Source of the DNA: Tomocerus qinae
Lineage: Eukaryota; Arthropoda; Collembola; Entomobryomorpha; Tomoceridae
DNA length: 64,000 nucleotides
Assembly (NCBI GenBank): GCA_020055645.1
Contig: CM034546.1
Span: 24,490,001 to 24,554,000 of the forward strand
Direction: 5' to 3'
Under the pieces are notes generated by a model that saw nothing but the letters and a program-made list of their open reading frames with translations, ran no database searches and had not been told where the DNA came from. The first letter of the stretch is position 1. Each line of letters opens with the position of its first letter. The position numbers were made by a program, and so were the translations under genes. Of the stretch, positions 1-10,751 are shown one piece after another.

Positions 1-39
1 GTATAAAATAAGTGGCTTTTTTGTTCTCTGGTTTGTATG

Positions 40-210
40 CAAGGACGTATTCAGTGGGTATTAGGGTGCTGAGCTGAAGTACCCCCTTAACTTCCCAAAA
101 ACATACTATAGACATTTTCTCAAAATTTAATAAATAGTATTTTTACACATAATAAAATTAATGAGACATGGTCAGGCACCCCCTAAATTTGTGTTCCAGA
201 TACACATTAG
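40..210. mobile_element. Short hAT-like MITE with 8-bp target duplication
   Basis: The left end reads CAAGGACGTATTCAG and the right end, reverse-complemented, reads CTAATGTGTATCTGG, an imperfect inverted pair. TTTGTATG flanks both sides (32-39 and 211-218) as a perfect 8-bp direct repeat, the length typical of hAT insertions. No coding potential is seen. A clearer relative with the same terminus lies at 11675-11839. Confidence 0.6.
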
Positions 211-452
211 TTTGTATGGAATTTTTATTGTTACTTAAAGACCCTTAGTACTAATACGAAGGGAAATTGCCTGTCAACAATTGAGCCTTTCAATAATTTT
301 TCAGGGATTTTAAATTATTTTAGCGACATAATAATATTAAATTTTTTTTATAATAAAAAACTGTAAAATTCATAAGAGAATTATAAATGTCTTGATGAAC
401 TAAAAACCAATCTAACCACATACCAACCTAAGCTTAATCAAACCTTCCGGTT

Positions 453-1512
453 TTAACGCCCTTTTCGGAGAGGCGATACTCTACCACGCAATTCGATATT
501 TACGCCATCCACCGGAAATACACCATTACTTCGTCGAACATCTTTGGAGAAGGTTATTATCCACTTTAAAATATTGGTAGCATTTGTTTTCAGCTTCAAT
601 CTAGAGTGCCACAACCATTCCAAAAGAAGAGTGATGAACGACCCAATTAGAAAGTATCCACAAACGAAGAAAATGGTATGGATTTTCATGGACAGACTAA
701 TAGGCAATGCCTCAGATTCTTGATGCTTCAGTTTTGAGTGGGATATTACATCTTTCAAATGATACACGAAATCCCATTGTTGTTTGAAATGTTTTAGAAA
801 ACCTCTCTTGCATGACTTGAAAATATGGAATTGAATCTATAACGGTAGCAATTTGTGAATATATAAGAGTGTGGATCAGCCAGATCTGTTTCTTTCACAG
901 TCATGCATATTCCATTAGCAGATATCTGAGATGGTATTAAGGGCACCAGGTGATGACTGTTTGCTTTTTCGTGTACATAAAATAGTTTCATTGAAAAGTT
1001 TGTCAACATTTTCTTTATAAAGGTGGTGAAGGTCATTTTATTGTGTTCAGGTGTTGCATCGGATTGCCAATCAAATCTGAAGACACTTGAATTCATCTTG
1101 TCCAGAATTTCATATTTTTCAAAAAATTCGTTTCTTTTCTCGTTCACACTCCACCGTTTATCTGTCTGCAACAACAACTTATATCCATTTTCAACGAGAT
1201 CTTTAAAGTCTACAAATTGTTTTCTGTCTGGCGGAGCAATAATCTCGCTTGTTATCCACGTTTCATATTGAGTAGCAATTACAAATCCCATGGAAACAAT
1301 TACCAAATACAAAATGTTTCTTCTTTTATTGGACACTTCCTGATTTAAAAGGACGGCTATTGTGGATACAAAAATAAACTCGAATTTCTTGTAGAAAGTA
1401 GAAATTCTAAAGCCTAAAGAATAAAATGAAATCGGGAATAGCAAAAATATCAGCCACCAGCAATAACCATCAAATGTATTTTGAATCAGAACTGATAAAG
1501 GAATGTCCTGGA
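453..1512 (-). pseudogene. Ionotropic-receptor-like gene copy 1, C-terminal half (channel part)
   Basis: Minus-strand coding sequence continues the protein started at 9262-10751 after the hAT insertion. It shows a first membrane segment (YCWWLIFLLFPISFYSLGF), a pore-side stretch with FEFIFVSTIAVL, and a second membrane segment followed by TQYETWITSEIIAPP. An S2-like extracellular part and a last membrane segment near FFVCGYFLIGSFITLLLEW follow, then a short basic tail ending in a stop at 453-455. This order is that of arthropod ionotropic receptors, which are ligand-gated cation channels of chemosensory neurons. Reading frame shifts by one base near 806, between the S2 part and the final segment. 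The hAT target duplication GTCCTGGA (1505-1512) abuts the broken edge. A paralogue sits at 50433-52549. Calling it an IR is from domain order and motifs; the exact subfamily is unknown. Confidence 0.8.
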
Positions 1513-1528
1513 CGGGGATGCAAAAACT
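1513..1528 (+). repeat. Left terminal inverted repeat of hAT copy 1
   Basis: CGGGGATGCAAAAACT, the exact inverse of 9246-9261. The preceding eight bases GTCCTGGA are the target duplication. Confidence 0.95.
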
Positions 1529-1651
1529 AAAGTATCCTAGTATCCAGGATACTTTGGGATTTTTGGCATTAACGCATGTAATAAGGCGGTACCCGCCCAA
1601 ACTCGCCCCCTTGGGGGCGGGTTTGGCTACACACACACGTGACTTTGCCGT

Positions 1652-1866
1652 AAAAGGCGAAAAGTGAGGCGCAAAAGTAAAAGAATGAGGCGGAAAGGCA
1701 AAAAATGAGGAGCAAAAGCAAAAAAATGAGGCGCAAAAGCAAAAAAATGAGGCGCAAAAGCAAAAAATGAGGCGCCAAGCCAAAAAATGAGGCGCAAAAG
1801 AAAAAATTAGGCGAAAAGCAAAAAATGAGAAGCAAGACCAAAAAAATGAGGCTCAAAAGCAAAGAA
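1652..1866 (+). repeat. Subterminal tandem array of GAGGCGC motifs, hAT copy 1
   Basis: About eleven degenerate copies of an 18-20 bp unit, AAAAAATGAGGCGCAAAAGC. The core AAAATGAGGCGC recurs once near the right end at about 9194-9206. Subterminal repeats of this kind are commonly bound by hAT transposases; binding here is inferred. The array is open on the minus strand and creates spurious long reading frames. Confidence 0.8.
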
Positions 1867-2431
1867 ATGTGAAAAGAGTCGAGAGACCCTGATACAATTT
1901 AATACATGTGCCTGTGCCTGGCCATGTGTATACTTAATATGAAAGAAATTGATATTATGATTCGATATTATGTATTGAAATTTCACTTCCCTCCAGAATC
2001 GCATATTTAAGATATTTATAATCAAAACAAGCTTTAAATTATTATTTTTACCTACCTGATTTATGAGTTGTGTTGTGGCATCTTAATTGTCAATGGAAAG
2101 GTGTTTTGGGGCGATTTGGATATCAATGCATGAATTCGCAGCATTTCATCGATAAATAAACATTTCGTTTGAAATTACCCCTAAGTATATGCAAATGTTA
2201 ATGAAGTAGTCCTTTATTATGTATCACATGATAAATGGGCACATGCACTTGAACGAACTGATTCAACAGATCGAGTTTATGAACGAATCAATCAATATCA
2301 ATCAACAGTTTTAAGTTTGAGGGATAATAAATTTAATAATATTAAAAGTTGTATTATCGTCTGTCATGTAGTAATAAATGTGTGCAGTTTGTCATAGACT
2401 ATAATTGATAATTTTTTCAATTGGCACCGAA

Positions 2432-2608
2432 ATGAGTGACAAGAGTAAAACAGGCCATGGGCATAGTGAGGTCAAATACGGCTGTAGAAAGCCCGGGTGT
2501 ACTTATAGTGGTAGGAAAGACAATTTAAAAAGACATTATACAAGTGCACATCCAGGGTTTAATCCTGAACATGAACCTGGGCAGCCAAAAGTTGATTCAT
2601 ATTTTTAA
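2432..2608 (+). CDS. hAT copy 1 ORF1, zinc-finger exon (frameshifted)
   Basis: Encodes a short protein starting MSDKSKTGHGHSEVKYG, followed by a single finger with C-x4-C-x11-H-x4-H spacing (CRKPGCTYSGRKDNLKRHYT then SAH). BED/C2H2-like fingers are common at the N terminus of hAT transposases, where they bind DNA. In this copy a T5 run at 2602-2606 shifts the frame and stops it at 2608. Copy 2 has T4 and stays open into a Ser/Glu-rich tail. The splice partner of this exon is unresolved; the next coding exon is probably 3028-3093. Confidence 0.65.
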   Translation: MSDKSKTGHGHSEVKYGCRKPGCTYSGRKDNLKRHYTSAHPGFNPEHEPGQPKVDSYF

Positions 2609-3027
2609 GAAATCATCATCAAGTGAAAGTGACGAGGCAAAGTCACCCGCATCTTCATTTCTTTCACCTACGTCTCCATTTGCATCAACGTTAGCTCTAT
2701 CTCCGAGGATTTTGTTTGCAGAAGAGTCATTATAGAGACGAAATAGTCATTATTTTGTAAAATTCAAGGTTTCCCAATTCCCACTTAGAAAAAGGTAATA
2801 ATAAAATCGAATTGGAAATGTGTGAAATAATGGGCATAGATAGTAAAGTATGCCAAAATTCTAATTTTTTGGCTTTATTTCCCACATTTCCCGCATTTCT
2901 CGAGCATCAAACTAAGTGGGGTGTGAAATGAAGACATTCGAAACCTGGGGTAAATTATCAATTTTTGGAATATCCATTCTGTAACGGAAGTCTACTTTTA
3001 AGTCATAATTAATATGTGTTATTACAG

Positions 3028-3093
3028 CCTAAGCCAAAAATAAAAGACCCAGTAACTGATGAAATTTTTAAAAGCGCCGAGACATCAACTCAG
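3028..3093 (+). CDS. hAT copy 1 ORF1, internal exon
   Basis: A 66-bp exon bounded by a TTATTACAG acceptor and a CAG|GTAAGA donor, phase 0, encoding PKPKIKDPVTDEIFKSAETS plus TQ. The same exon is identical in copy 2 (31691-31756). It joins in frame to the exon at 4658-4846. Confidence 0.6.
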
Positions 3094-4657
3094 GTAAGAA
3101 ATAGTAAAATCTAAATAGTTTAAATTACCTAAATAATGCCTATTACCCAAATACTGAAAGTCCTGTTGTCATTATCTCCATGTTGGCGGTAAACAGTTGC
3201 TTCATGCAATAAAGTGAATGTGCGTTATTCAAAAGCATTATTTTATATTTAAAATTTCGAAGACCAATTATGTAGCTCAATTCAATGTTTTCAAAGACAG
3301 CATTACTAGAGTCCAAAAATATTCCTATATTACCAAATTTTAAATTTGAACCCTTTGAAATGTCCTTATTAAGAAAACACATCTAATTTTGCCAAAATGA
3401 ATGACCCCATCAATTTTAGCTGCAAATATTTACAGTAGCGGCTCTAGGATTTGCGAGGCTTGGGCAAAATGTTCTCGGGAGGCCTTACATTAATATCTCA
3501 CAAAAAAGGCAATTACAAAATAAAAGTTGTAGGAAAGTCTGTGTTTCCTGAACGAACTTATTTAAATTAGCAAAATTTGACAAATAAACTAATTTTTGTG
3601 CCAAAATAAAATAAGAAATAAGAAATAATCGTTAATTTTTCGCTGGGGTCGGTAACCGGTGAAATCGTTGAAAATTCAAACAACTATTTTTACCCTACTA
3701 TCTAGTTCAGGCAGTTCATTCCTAGCTATTCCAAATCATTATTGGCCAGCTAAAATGGAATTTGGATAAGAATTTGCAGATAGAAAGAATGCACTAAGTT
3801 TTACAGATATTTAAAAATTGCATTTTTTACTATTAAATTCTCAAATACGTTTGCTAAGATAATTATAAAACGTTTGCTGAAGTTCAATACTTTCAATTTA
3901 CTATTATATTGACTATTAGTACAACAGGAGGGATTAATACATTTAGTACCGTTTTTCCCAATCGCCAAACATTTTTCTACAAACCATCTTTATATTAATT
4001 CAAATCTTTTAAATTGAATTTGGCATAAAATTACTGAAAGCAAGATGAAAAAATTAAAAATAAGGCCCTAAAACTCGCTAGTATTATCGCTAATTAGGCA
4101 TTTCAGCATTTGAATAGTTTCATTCCTTTTATTTACCAAAACTTTTTTCCTGTTTAAAATCAACAACTAATGGAAAATTAATTTTCTACAACTACTGCAA
4201 TTTTACAGTTGCATTGCAACAAAATCTGTTGCTGTTGAAATTCCTGATATATTATATGCGACTATGTGATCAAAACTACTAAAAACGACCAAGGCTAGCA
4301 AAGAGTATCGAGTCGAGAGTGCCGTAAATTCCGCATGCCGTTAATTGCCGTAAATGCCGTTAACAAATTTTGAGCTACAATAAGCCGTTATATGCAAAAT
4401 ATATTCAAAATACAACGCTTAATTTGTCATTCTTATTATTACTACCATAAATCATTCATTTAAATTCCCGCTGTATTTAATCTGTGAAAATTGTTATCAA
4501 AAAACATTTAATTTCAAAACTGAAATGTCAATTATTAAACTATATTAGTGTGCTTATAGTAGTTAACGGCAAGAGGCATCGGAAAAAAAATTACGGTCTG
4601 CCGATTTTATTCGGTGTAATTTACATTAAATTTTAAATATTCGGTTTTCATTAACAG
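3094..4657 (+). other. Large intron of hAT copy 1, no gene recognised
   Basis: AT-rich stretch between a GTAAGA donor and a TTAACAG acceptor. Copy 2 retains it apart from small indels, including a 12-bp deletion near 3845-3857. A minus-strand open frame of 79 codons (3143-3382) is preserved in both copies but matches nothing I recognise. Confidence 0.5.
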
Positions 4658-4846
4658 GAAACGGAAAATTTTCGTCATAAAAGAATACGATTGGACCAAA
4701 TGCATAGCAATGTGGAAGTTATTTTACTAAAGTGTGAAGAAATTTTGGGAAGTATTCAACAAAAATCTCTGCAACAAACTCGATATGTAATAGAACAAAA
4801 TATCTCAATATTTGACAGCATCAAAAGATTTTGTGAAAACTCTTAA
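4658..4846 (+). CDS. hAT copy 1 ORF1, last exon (coiled-coil)
   Basis: Begins after a TTAACAG acceptor in phase 0 and encodes 62 residues, rich in heptad-like Leu, Ile and Val, ending ...FDSIKRFCENS before TAA (4844-4846). Together with the finger exon and 3028-3093 it would make a small DNA-binding, possibly dimerising protein. The TAA is followed directly by TTG ATG of the OTU-transposase frame. Both frames are identical, so only this one stop separates the two products. The same stop is present in copy 2. Confidence 0.6.
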   Translation, partial: ETENFRHKRIRLDQMHSNVEVILLKCEEILGSIQQKSLQQTRYVIEQNISIFDSIKRFCENS

Positions 4847-4849
4847 TTG

Positions 4850-7800
4850 ATGCAAGCTAACTATTTTAATAAAGAAGATTCAATTGTTGCAGCTTGTCTG
4901 CCTAATGTTATGAAGTCAAATTATGTTCCAGCGAAAGTTAAAAGAGATGGAAATTGCTGGTATTCTGCAATTGCTATGGCCTTGTTTGGAGATGAAAAAA
5001 TTCATTCTATTATACGCTTGGGAGTTTTGCAACAGGTAGTAGAAAATGAAGAAAACTTATCGTCTGCAGTTAGAGCTACATATGGCGAGGATTTTAAGTT
5101 CTTGTTTAATGAAGTCGCCACAAACAACCATTGGTCGTTTAACACTGTAAATTTAATTACCAGTGAGGTTATTAACCGGCCAATAATTGTATTTGAAAAA
5201 TTCGATATCAACGACCCAGATCTCTTCGGAGACTCTTCGAAGGGCGAAGACTACTTCCGCAAATATTTGTCAGAACCAAGAAAAGAAAGCAATCATCTGC
5301 AGTATATATCAAATCCATTACACAGTGGCAAATCTCCTGTAAATGTTTTCCTTTATGACGAACATTTCACACCTTTGCTCCCTCGAAATATGTGTGAATT
5401 TAAACCTTTTGACGTGTCTACAAAAGCTTTAAAATCTATACACTACAAATATAATTATATCAAACCTTGCTCTTCGGCTAATAAGAAAAAATCTTCATCT
5501 ACCGTGATAATTGATTTAGATTTAAGGCCTACAGGGAAAGAGACAACAGCTCACAGCCACGAGAAGAAGAGAAAAGAAGACTTAAGTAGTGTTGATTCTA
5601 TGAAAATATCTACGGACATAAAAGTGCCTACAGTCCAGGAAGTTCCTACACACATGCATTTACCAACTATGGAAGGGGTTGCTACAAGTGCAACTGAACA
5701 GGAGCAACAAGTTAAAATTAGCACCAATTTAAAAAATAAACTGGAGCTTCCAGTAACATTAGAGTCACTAGCTTCACTTGTTATTGACATGAAATCAACC
5801 CTAGTTAAAAAAATAGAAATGCTGGAAACAGAAATATCGGAATTAAAAAAAGAGAAGCAAAAGCCATTGCTCACTAAAAAGCTGTCGCCTGAGGAAAAAG
5901 AGATAGCAGCCGTAGCAAAATGTAAAACATTGGACAAGCTAAGGGAGGTACTTCCTGGTTTTTCTTTCAAATATGTAGAAACAGTAGATGTTGATGAACC
6001 AGGCTGTAGCAAAGATGAAGATGAAGGAGTACCAAATTATTGTGAAGCAACGTGCATATGCTGCGTGATGAACGAAAGACCAACAAATTTGCCAAAATCT
6101 CCTGGAATTTTGAGATTCAAATTAACTAAGGGTAGTAAAAACTTTACTTCATTAACAGGCTCCCAATCCAGAGATTTCTTAAATTTCAAAAAAAAAATTA
6201 ATAGCCACCTTTCATTAAAATCGCATATTGAAGCGGCAGCTGAAATGGCCAAAGAAAATAAAGAATTAACAAACTATAATTATATTGCTGGGAAAGCTGT
6301 GGGCCAAATTGCGTACAAATCTGCTGGGAATTTCTCTGACTTTGAAAGGTTGTTGCAGTTACAGGCCTCTATCGGAACCAATATTGGACATATTAATCAT
6401 AGTAGGGAATTTTGTGCAGCTTTGCATAATCAATTTTACGATATTTTAAGAAATCAATTATCATTGGATCTAAAAGCTGAAATTCCAGCCACGGGAAAAC
6501 CAACCCCTGTATCGGTTATTGCAGACAAAATGACAACAAACAAACGAACCGGACAAATTGTGGGTTTAATAGGGTTTACAGCTGGAAAAATTCGACCTTA
6601 CTTCTATGATTACAGTGCTGTAAAAGACCATACTGGAAAGGGAATAGCTCAACAAATCCGTACATCCTTGTCAGCAGATTTTCCTGACAATTCGGAATTA
6701 AAAGCGAGGTCAGTAATACTTCATACTTCTATCAAATATTTCTTGCTTGTCATTATGATAATTATGATTTTACTTCATTGATAAGTTCAGTCAACTTTAT
6801 GCATCGGATGAAGAATATTTTGATTCAATATTGCATAGGCTCGTTGGAATCGCAGTGGATGGCCAGATTGTCCATTTGAAAGTAATGGATCATTTATTAC
6901 AAAATATGAACATTACTGATGGACAAGATTGGTTTTAGTTTATCGTGGGACCCGGCACATGTATTAGAACTTGCAGAACAAGATGCACAAAAAGTCAAAG
7001 GAAATATTGCGACAAAAATTAAACGACTAGTATCAGAAAATAATTCGACGTTCAATGGAAAGGCATATGAAGGGCTTCTAGAATTATCCGACAATTCAGC
7101 TATGAAGCCAATACAATTTTCGGACACTCGTTTTGCTACTTACAGTTACTTAGTGTACAAAAATTTTTTGCACAACTATGAGTATTACTACGCATACTTC
7201 AGTCAACAGCAAATTAGGAATGCAACGATGATTAGAGAATTGGAAGCAGCAGAATTTGTATATGGGGTTACTGCATTGTATGATGTGTATAAGCATATAA
7301 ATTTTCTTTCCCAAACATTTCAGAAAGTTGAGTTGCTTCCGTGGCAATTGGCAAAAGTTATTAATAAAGGTATACAGGATTTAGAGACCATGAAAACCAG
7401 ACTACTTTCAATAGAGTCTTTGGATGAAAGTGACGGGAAAGAGGACCCTTTAAAAACGTTTTTGTCTGCAAAGACTGAGTTAGAGTCTACCGCCCAATAT
7501 AAGAGGAAGGACATTTTATTTCGAAAGAATGTGATCCGAACACATAGAAGCATGGCACCACAATCAGTAGTGGCATCTGAGGCAGCGGAAGATAGTTTAA
7601 AAGTAGTTAGAGATGCTGTCTGCCAAAAGACTTGCGCAGAAGTTGCTAAATTCATTGCCTCATTTGCAAATCATCTTCGAGATCGATTTATTAAAAGCCA
7701 ACCGAAAATTGTTAAAATGTCGCAAGAAATTTTTGACATTCAATCAGTTTACAAACATTATATACATTCGTCAGTTCCAACTGATCTGAGCAGCTTAGTT

Positions 7801-8399
7801 GCCTTGGCTAAAGCAAATGGTGTATTAGACAATAATATAAGTCTACTATCAATAAGTAATGAGTATAGGGAATTTGTGAAAAGAATTTCAGTTGCCCTTA
7901 TTGATTCGGAACCCACTAAAAGAAACAGCAATTTCTTAAACTAGTAGCAGAAATTGGTAGAGAAGAAGCAGAAAAAAGAAGAACAGAAATCATGCTCAAT
8001 GAATATGTTGAAATAGATAGGGAGTTAGCTATATATTATGACTTTTGCAATAGCGTTGAAAATAGAGCAATAGAAAATATTTCACAGTTGCTAATTACAA
8101 GTATGTTGCGTACTCATTGCGAAGCTGTAGTGGAAGGAATGGGAAGTGTGGTTTCTGAAGATGCGGAGTTCCGTCCAAAATTGCATATTGACAGCCTTAA
8201 AAAGAAAGCGTTTGTAAAATGGAACGGACCAAAGGCAGGGAGCAGTTCAATAAAGTTAGTAGAAAAGGCATTGGACTTACACTTTGGTAGTCGCCAACAA
8301 TGGAGATTTTTTCAAGTTGGGGGGTCACTTTTAAAGTGGACTACCTCGAAGGTTGTCGATAGACTAGAGCAGATCGAAAGTCATATAAATATAAACTAA
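4850..8399 (+). CDS. OTU cysteine protease-hAT transposase fusion, copy 1
   Basis: Product of about 1,155 residues after removing one 82-bp intron (6709-6790, GTCAGT...TTCAG). Residues 20-180 form an OTU-like domain: the nucleophile motif KRDGNCWYSAIAMALFG near residue 36 and a candidate catalytic His in YDEHFTPLLP near 172. OTU domains cleave ubiquitin linkages. A coiled coil follows at about 290-330, then a Cys cluster (CEATCICC). The transposase core has a first Asp in VIADKMTTNKRTG (6524-6526), a second in SWDPAHVLELAEQDA (6949-6951) and a C-terminal Glu candidate in HCEAVVEGM (about 8122). This is the RNase H-like layout of hAT enzymes. Extra T in 6933-6936 and a missing A at 7918-7921 shift the frame in this copy. 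Copy 2 lacks both, so the family consensus is intact. Function is inferred from motifs. Confidence 0.8.
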
Positions 8400-9245
8400 A
8401 ACTTTCGAACTTAATTCCATTGATTATATACTATAGGGTCGCCCTGTCACTTATATATTTCTTTTCTCTGACATATTAATTAGGCTAGACTAGGTAACAA
8501 ATAGGTCTGTAAGCCATCCTGTAGAGCAGATAATCTGTTTTATCTGCAAACTAATCGACTGTGACAACACACAAATCTGTTGAAAATAAAACGTGATGTT
8601 TTCATTTCACCAATTTTTATCAAAATAGGGGCTGCTCAATTTTTTGCAATATTTGTGCAATACAGGGAATTTGTCATAATTAAAAGAAATAAAGTTGTAA
8701 AATAGAAGACCTCCGATTTTAATAAAACGTTCTTAAATAAATTGGAACTTGAAATTAACCTTAACCTATTATATATATTGGAAATACTTTTTCAAAAGCA
8801 ATAGTATATGAAATTAATTGCAAATATACAGGAAGAGTAGCTACTGGGTATATCCATTCATATGATGTATTGAAGCATTGTCATATTATATACAATAAAA
8901 GATAAAAATAAACATTCTAAATAAAAGGTTATATAATATTTTTAATCAAATTTTTTAAGGAAACGGAAAGAATTGAAAATTTTTCTGTGATTGGGAAAAA
9001 TTGCACAATTACGTCAATTTTGGTTTATTTTCAGCACAAAAATGTCAAAATTGGGACAATTTTTTATGTCGCTCAAGTCATATTTAAAGGGGGTTTTCCT
9101 ATACTCGCCGTCACATGACCCCAAAAAAATTTCGCGCCCCGTAAGGGGCGCGGGCCCCACCCCCCGCCCCCCCACCCCCCACCTTCCCGTCCCAAAATGA
9201 GGCGCGCTATCTGAGTCCGCCATCTTGGATACTGAGGCGCTGAGA
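8400..9245 (+). other. Right subterminal noncoding region of hAT copy 1
   Basis: AT-rich 3' flank of the transposase gene. Near the end it becomes strongly GC/C-rich with a hairpin (CGCGCCCC...GGGGCGCG around 9133-9150), followed by a poly-C tract and one AAAATGAGGCGC motif. No gene is seen. Confidence 0.6.
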
Positions 9246-9261
9246 AGTTTTTGCATCCCCG
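9246..9261 (-). repeat. Right terminal inverted repeat of hAT copy 1
   Basis: Exact inverse of 1513-1528, followed by the second GTCCTGGA target copy at 9262-9269. Confidence 0.95.
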
Positions 9262-10133
9262 GTCCTGGAATCGAGGGTTGGCTTCACAGTAAAATGGAAT
9301 CATCTCCTGAAAGTATTGAATGAAAATGGTATTATACCATGGTTTATAATAAGTGTTTGTGTAAAAGCGTAACATCGAAATGTGCCCACATCGAAGTTGT
9401 TCTGCTTCTAGATGTTTGTATATCCTTGCATATATGGCAGTGAAGTTCATTCTTTCAGCCATCAATCCAACAGCTCTCACCGAATCTCGACAAGGTTCAT
9501 ATGGACGAGGCATTTTTATCATTGGCATCATTTTACACTCTGGCATTTTTCTAGGAGCACTGAAAACAAATTCACCATATAAGCTGCCAATTTGAAGGCC
9601 ATTAAGATTCCCATTTAAAGAATTCCAAACTCTTTCCCATTCTTCTTCGGAGTTTTCTATTTTAATTGGATAAAGTGGAGAATCAGCCTGCGAACTGTAG
9701 AGAATTGTCGTGTAAATCGAATATTCGTTTCCAAATTTCATTGCCAATATAAACAGAGGAGCCACCAATTGTCGAGAAAGAAAGTATCGCCACTTAGAAT
9801 TCATCCATTTCAATTCATCTTTGATGACCATTATGAGTCTCGAATTCAGACGATTTAATTCTTTACCTAAAATAAAGACGAAAAATATCAAAGCAGGGTC
9901 TGGTTCCATTAGAATATTCACCGTGCACAAACTTCTAGATAGTTCGCGTGGATTATTTCTATGACGACCGAAGAGAGTTTGATTATAGTTTGATGTTGCC
10001 AAAGTCCAAGGTTGACCATTTTGGTTAGACAGAATAAAATCTGTCTGCCATTTGGATTGATTGAAAGTAATCATGTTAAAATCACAATTTCTATAGAACG
10101 ACAAATTTCGAAAGCAGTTGATGCTGTTTATAA
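9262..10133 (-). pseudogene. Ionotropic-receptor-like gene copy 1, N-terminal (ligand-binding) half
   Basis: Minus-strand frame encodes the extracellular part: INCFRNLSFYRNCDFNMITF at the start, then SNQNGQPWTLA, RNNPRELSRSLCTVNILMEP, KDELKWMNSKWRYFLSRQLV and SVRAVGLMAERMNFTAIYAR. It ends YYKPWYNTIFIQYFQEMIPF before breaking off at the hAT insertion. The frame is open throughout. It resumes at 1504 as IPLSVLIQNTFDGYCWWL. The 5' edge at 10133 is broken by a MITE. Together the pieces give a receptor of roughly 620 residues, normal for insect IRs. Similarity to the paralogue at 50433-52549 is high over the whole length. Confidence 0.8.
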
Positions 10134-10706
10134 CACTCTTACAAATCCCTACATGAGATTAGGTTGAAATCAACGTGATTTCAAGTAATTTCTCCTGTTT
10201 TTTGTGTCCTACATTAATTTGTGTTAAAATAACATGATTGAATAATGTTGATAATGTGACATTATTGAAAGTTAATAATTTACATTAGTTTATGTAAAAA
10301 ATTAACAGTATATAATGTAAGCCATGCAAAAACAAATTCCATCGTAGGAAACGTTCTCCTTACCTTCCCACCAGTTACTGGAGCCTACTACCACTGTACT
10401 GTAACTGTTCTTGAGGGAAATGGGGCTACTTAGCTGTGTTTGATTTGCATGGATTATGGTTAACATTATATTTCGTTATTTTGACGGGATATAATGTTAT
10501 CATTAACATTACGAAAACTGTAACTTGCATTACAGTTTAAAAATGTTAATTTCACATGAATTGATGTGAAATATACTTGACAGTGAATAAAATGTTATTT
10601 GAAAAGTCAAGCTACATTATTTTAATGTTAGCTTGACTCTTTATAATGTTAATGATAACATTTTCGGAACAACGTTAGTCCATTTTAACGTGGAGTTCTA
10701 AGAGTG
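10134..10706. mobile_element. MITE inserted in the signal-peptide region of IR copy 1
   Basis: A 573-bp insertion absent from the paralogue near 52500. Its ends are CACTCTTACAAATCC and, inverted, CACTCTTAGAACTCC (13 of 15 matches). The flanks suggest a short AT-rich duplication (AA, TAA or ATAA; ambiguous). The interior is built of inverted AACATTAT/ATAATGTT motifs. It splits the first codons of the IR gene from the rest and has no splice signals at its edges, so it should be disruptive. Confidence 0.7.
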
Positions 10707-10751
10707 AATAAGAGAAACTAAAAATGGTACAATGGGATTCATGAAATACAT
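10707..10751 (-). pseudogene. IR copy 1 start codon and partial signal peptide
   Basis: Fifteen codons beginning ATG at 10751 (MYFMNPIVPFLVSLI) match the hydrophobic start of the paralogue (MYSKYTIVLFLVSLI) and run straight into the MITE edge. This establishes the true start of the IR gene and shows where the insertion cut it. Confidence 0.7.

Larger units (their letters stand above)
1513..9261 (+). mobile_element. hAT-type DNA transposon with OTU protease-transposase fusion, copy 1
   Basis: Complete 7,749-bp element. Terminal inverted repeats are CGGGGATGCAAAAACT at 1513-1528 and its exact complement at 9246-9261. The 8-bp duplication GTCCTGGA occurs at 1505-1512 and 9262-9269. It is inserted in the coding sequence of an IR gene, splitting it after the codons for NPRFQD. 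GC-rich hairpins lie just inside both termini, and an array of GAGGCGC motifs lies inside the left end. It carries two genes in the plus direction. Only about ten substitutions separate it from copy 2 (30179-37918), so transposition was recent. The 8-bp duplication and the transposase motifs indicate the hAT superfamily, although the terminus does not show the classical CAG start. Confidence 0.93.

Noticed and set aside
794..1783. A 329-codon minus-strand frame
   Set aside because: It is a chimera: the first part is the reverse strand of the hAT subterminal repeat array, and only the part below 1512 is the genuine IR gene.
5551..6012. 153-codon Ser-rich minus-strand frame (also at 34199-34660)
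   Set aside because: Antisense shadow of the OTU-transposase coding sequence in both copies.
9073..10104. Treating the whole minus-strand frame as one protein
   Set aside because: The portion below 9262 reads through the hAT right terminus and is not part of the receptor.
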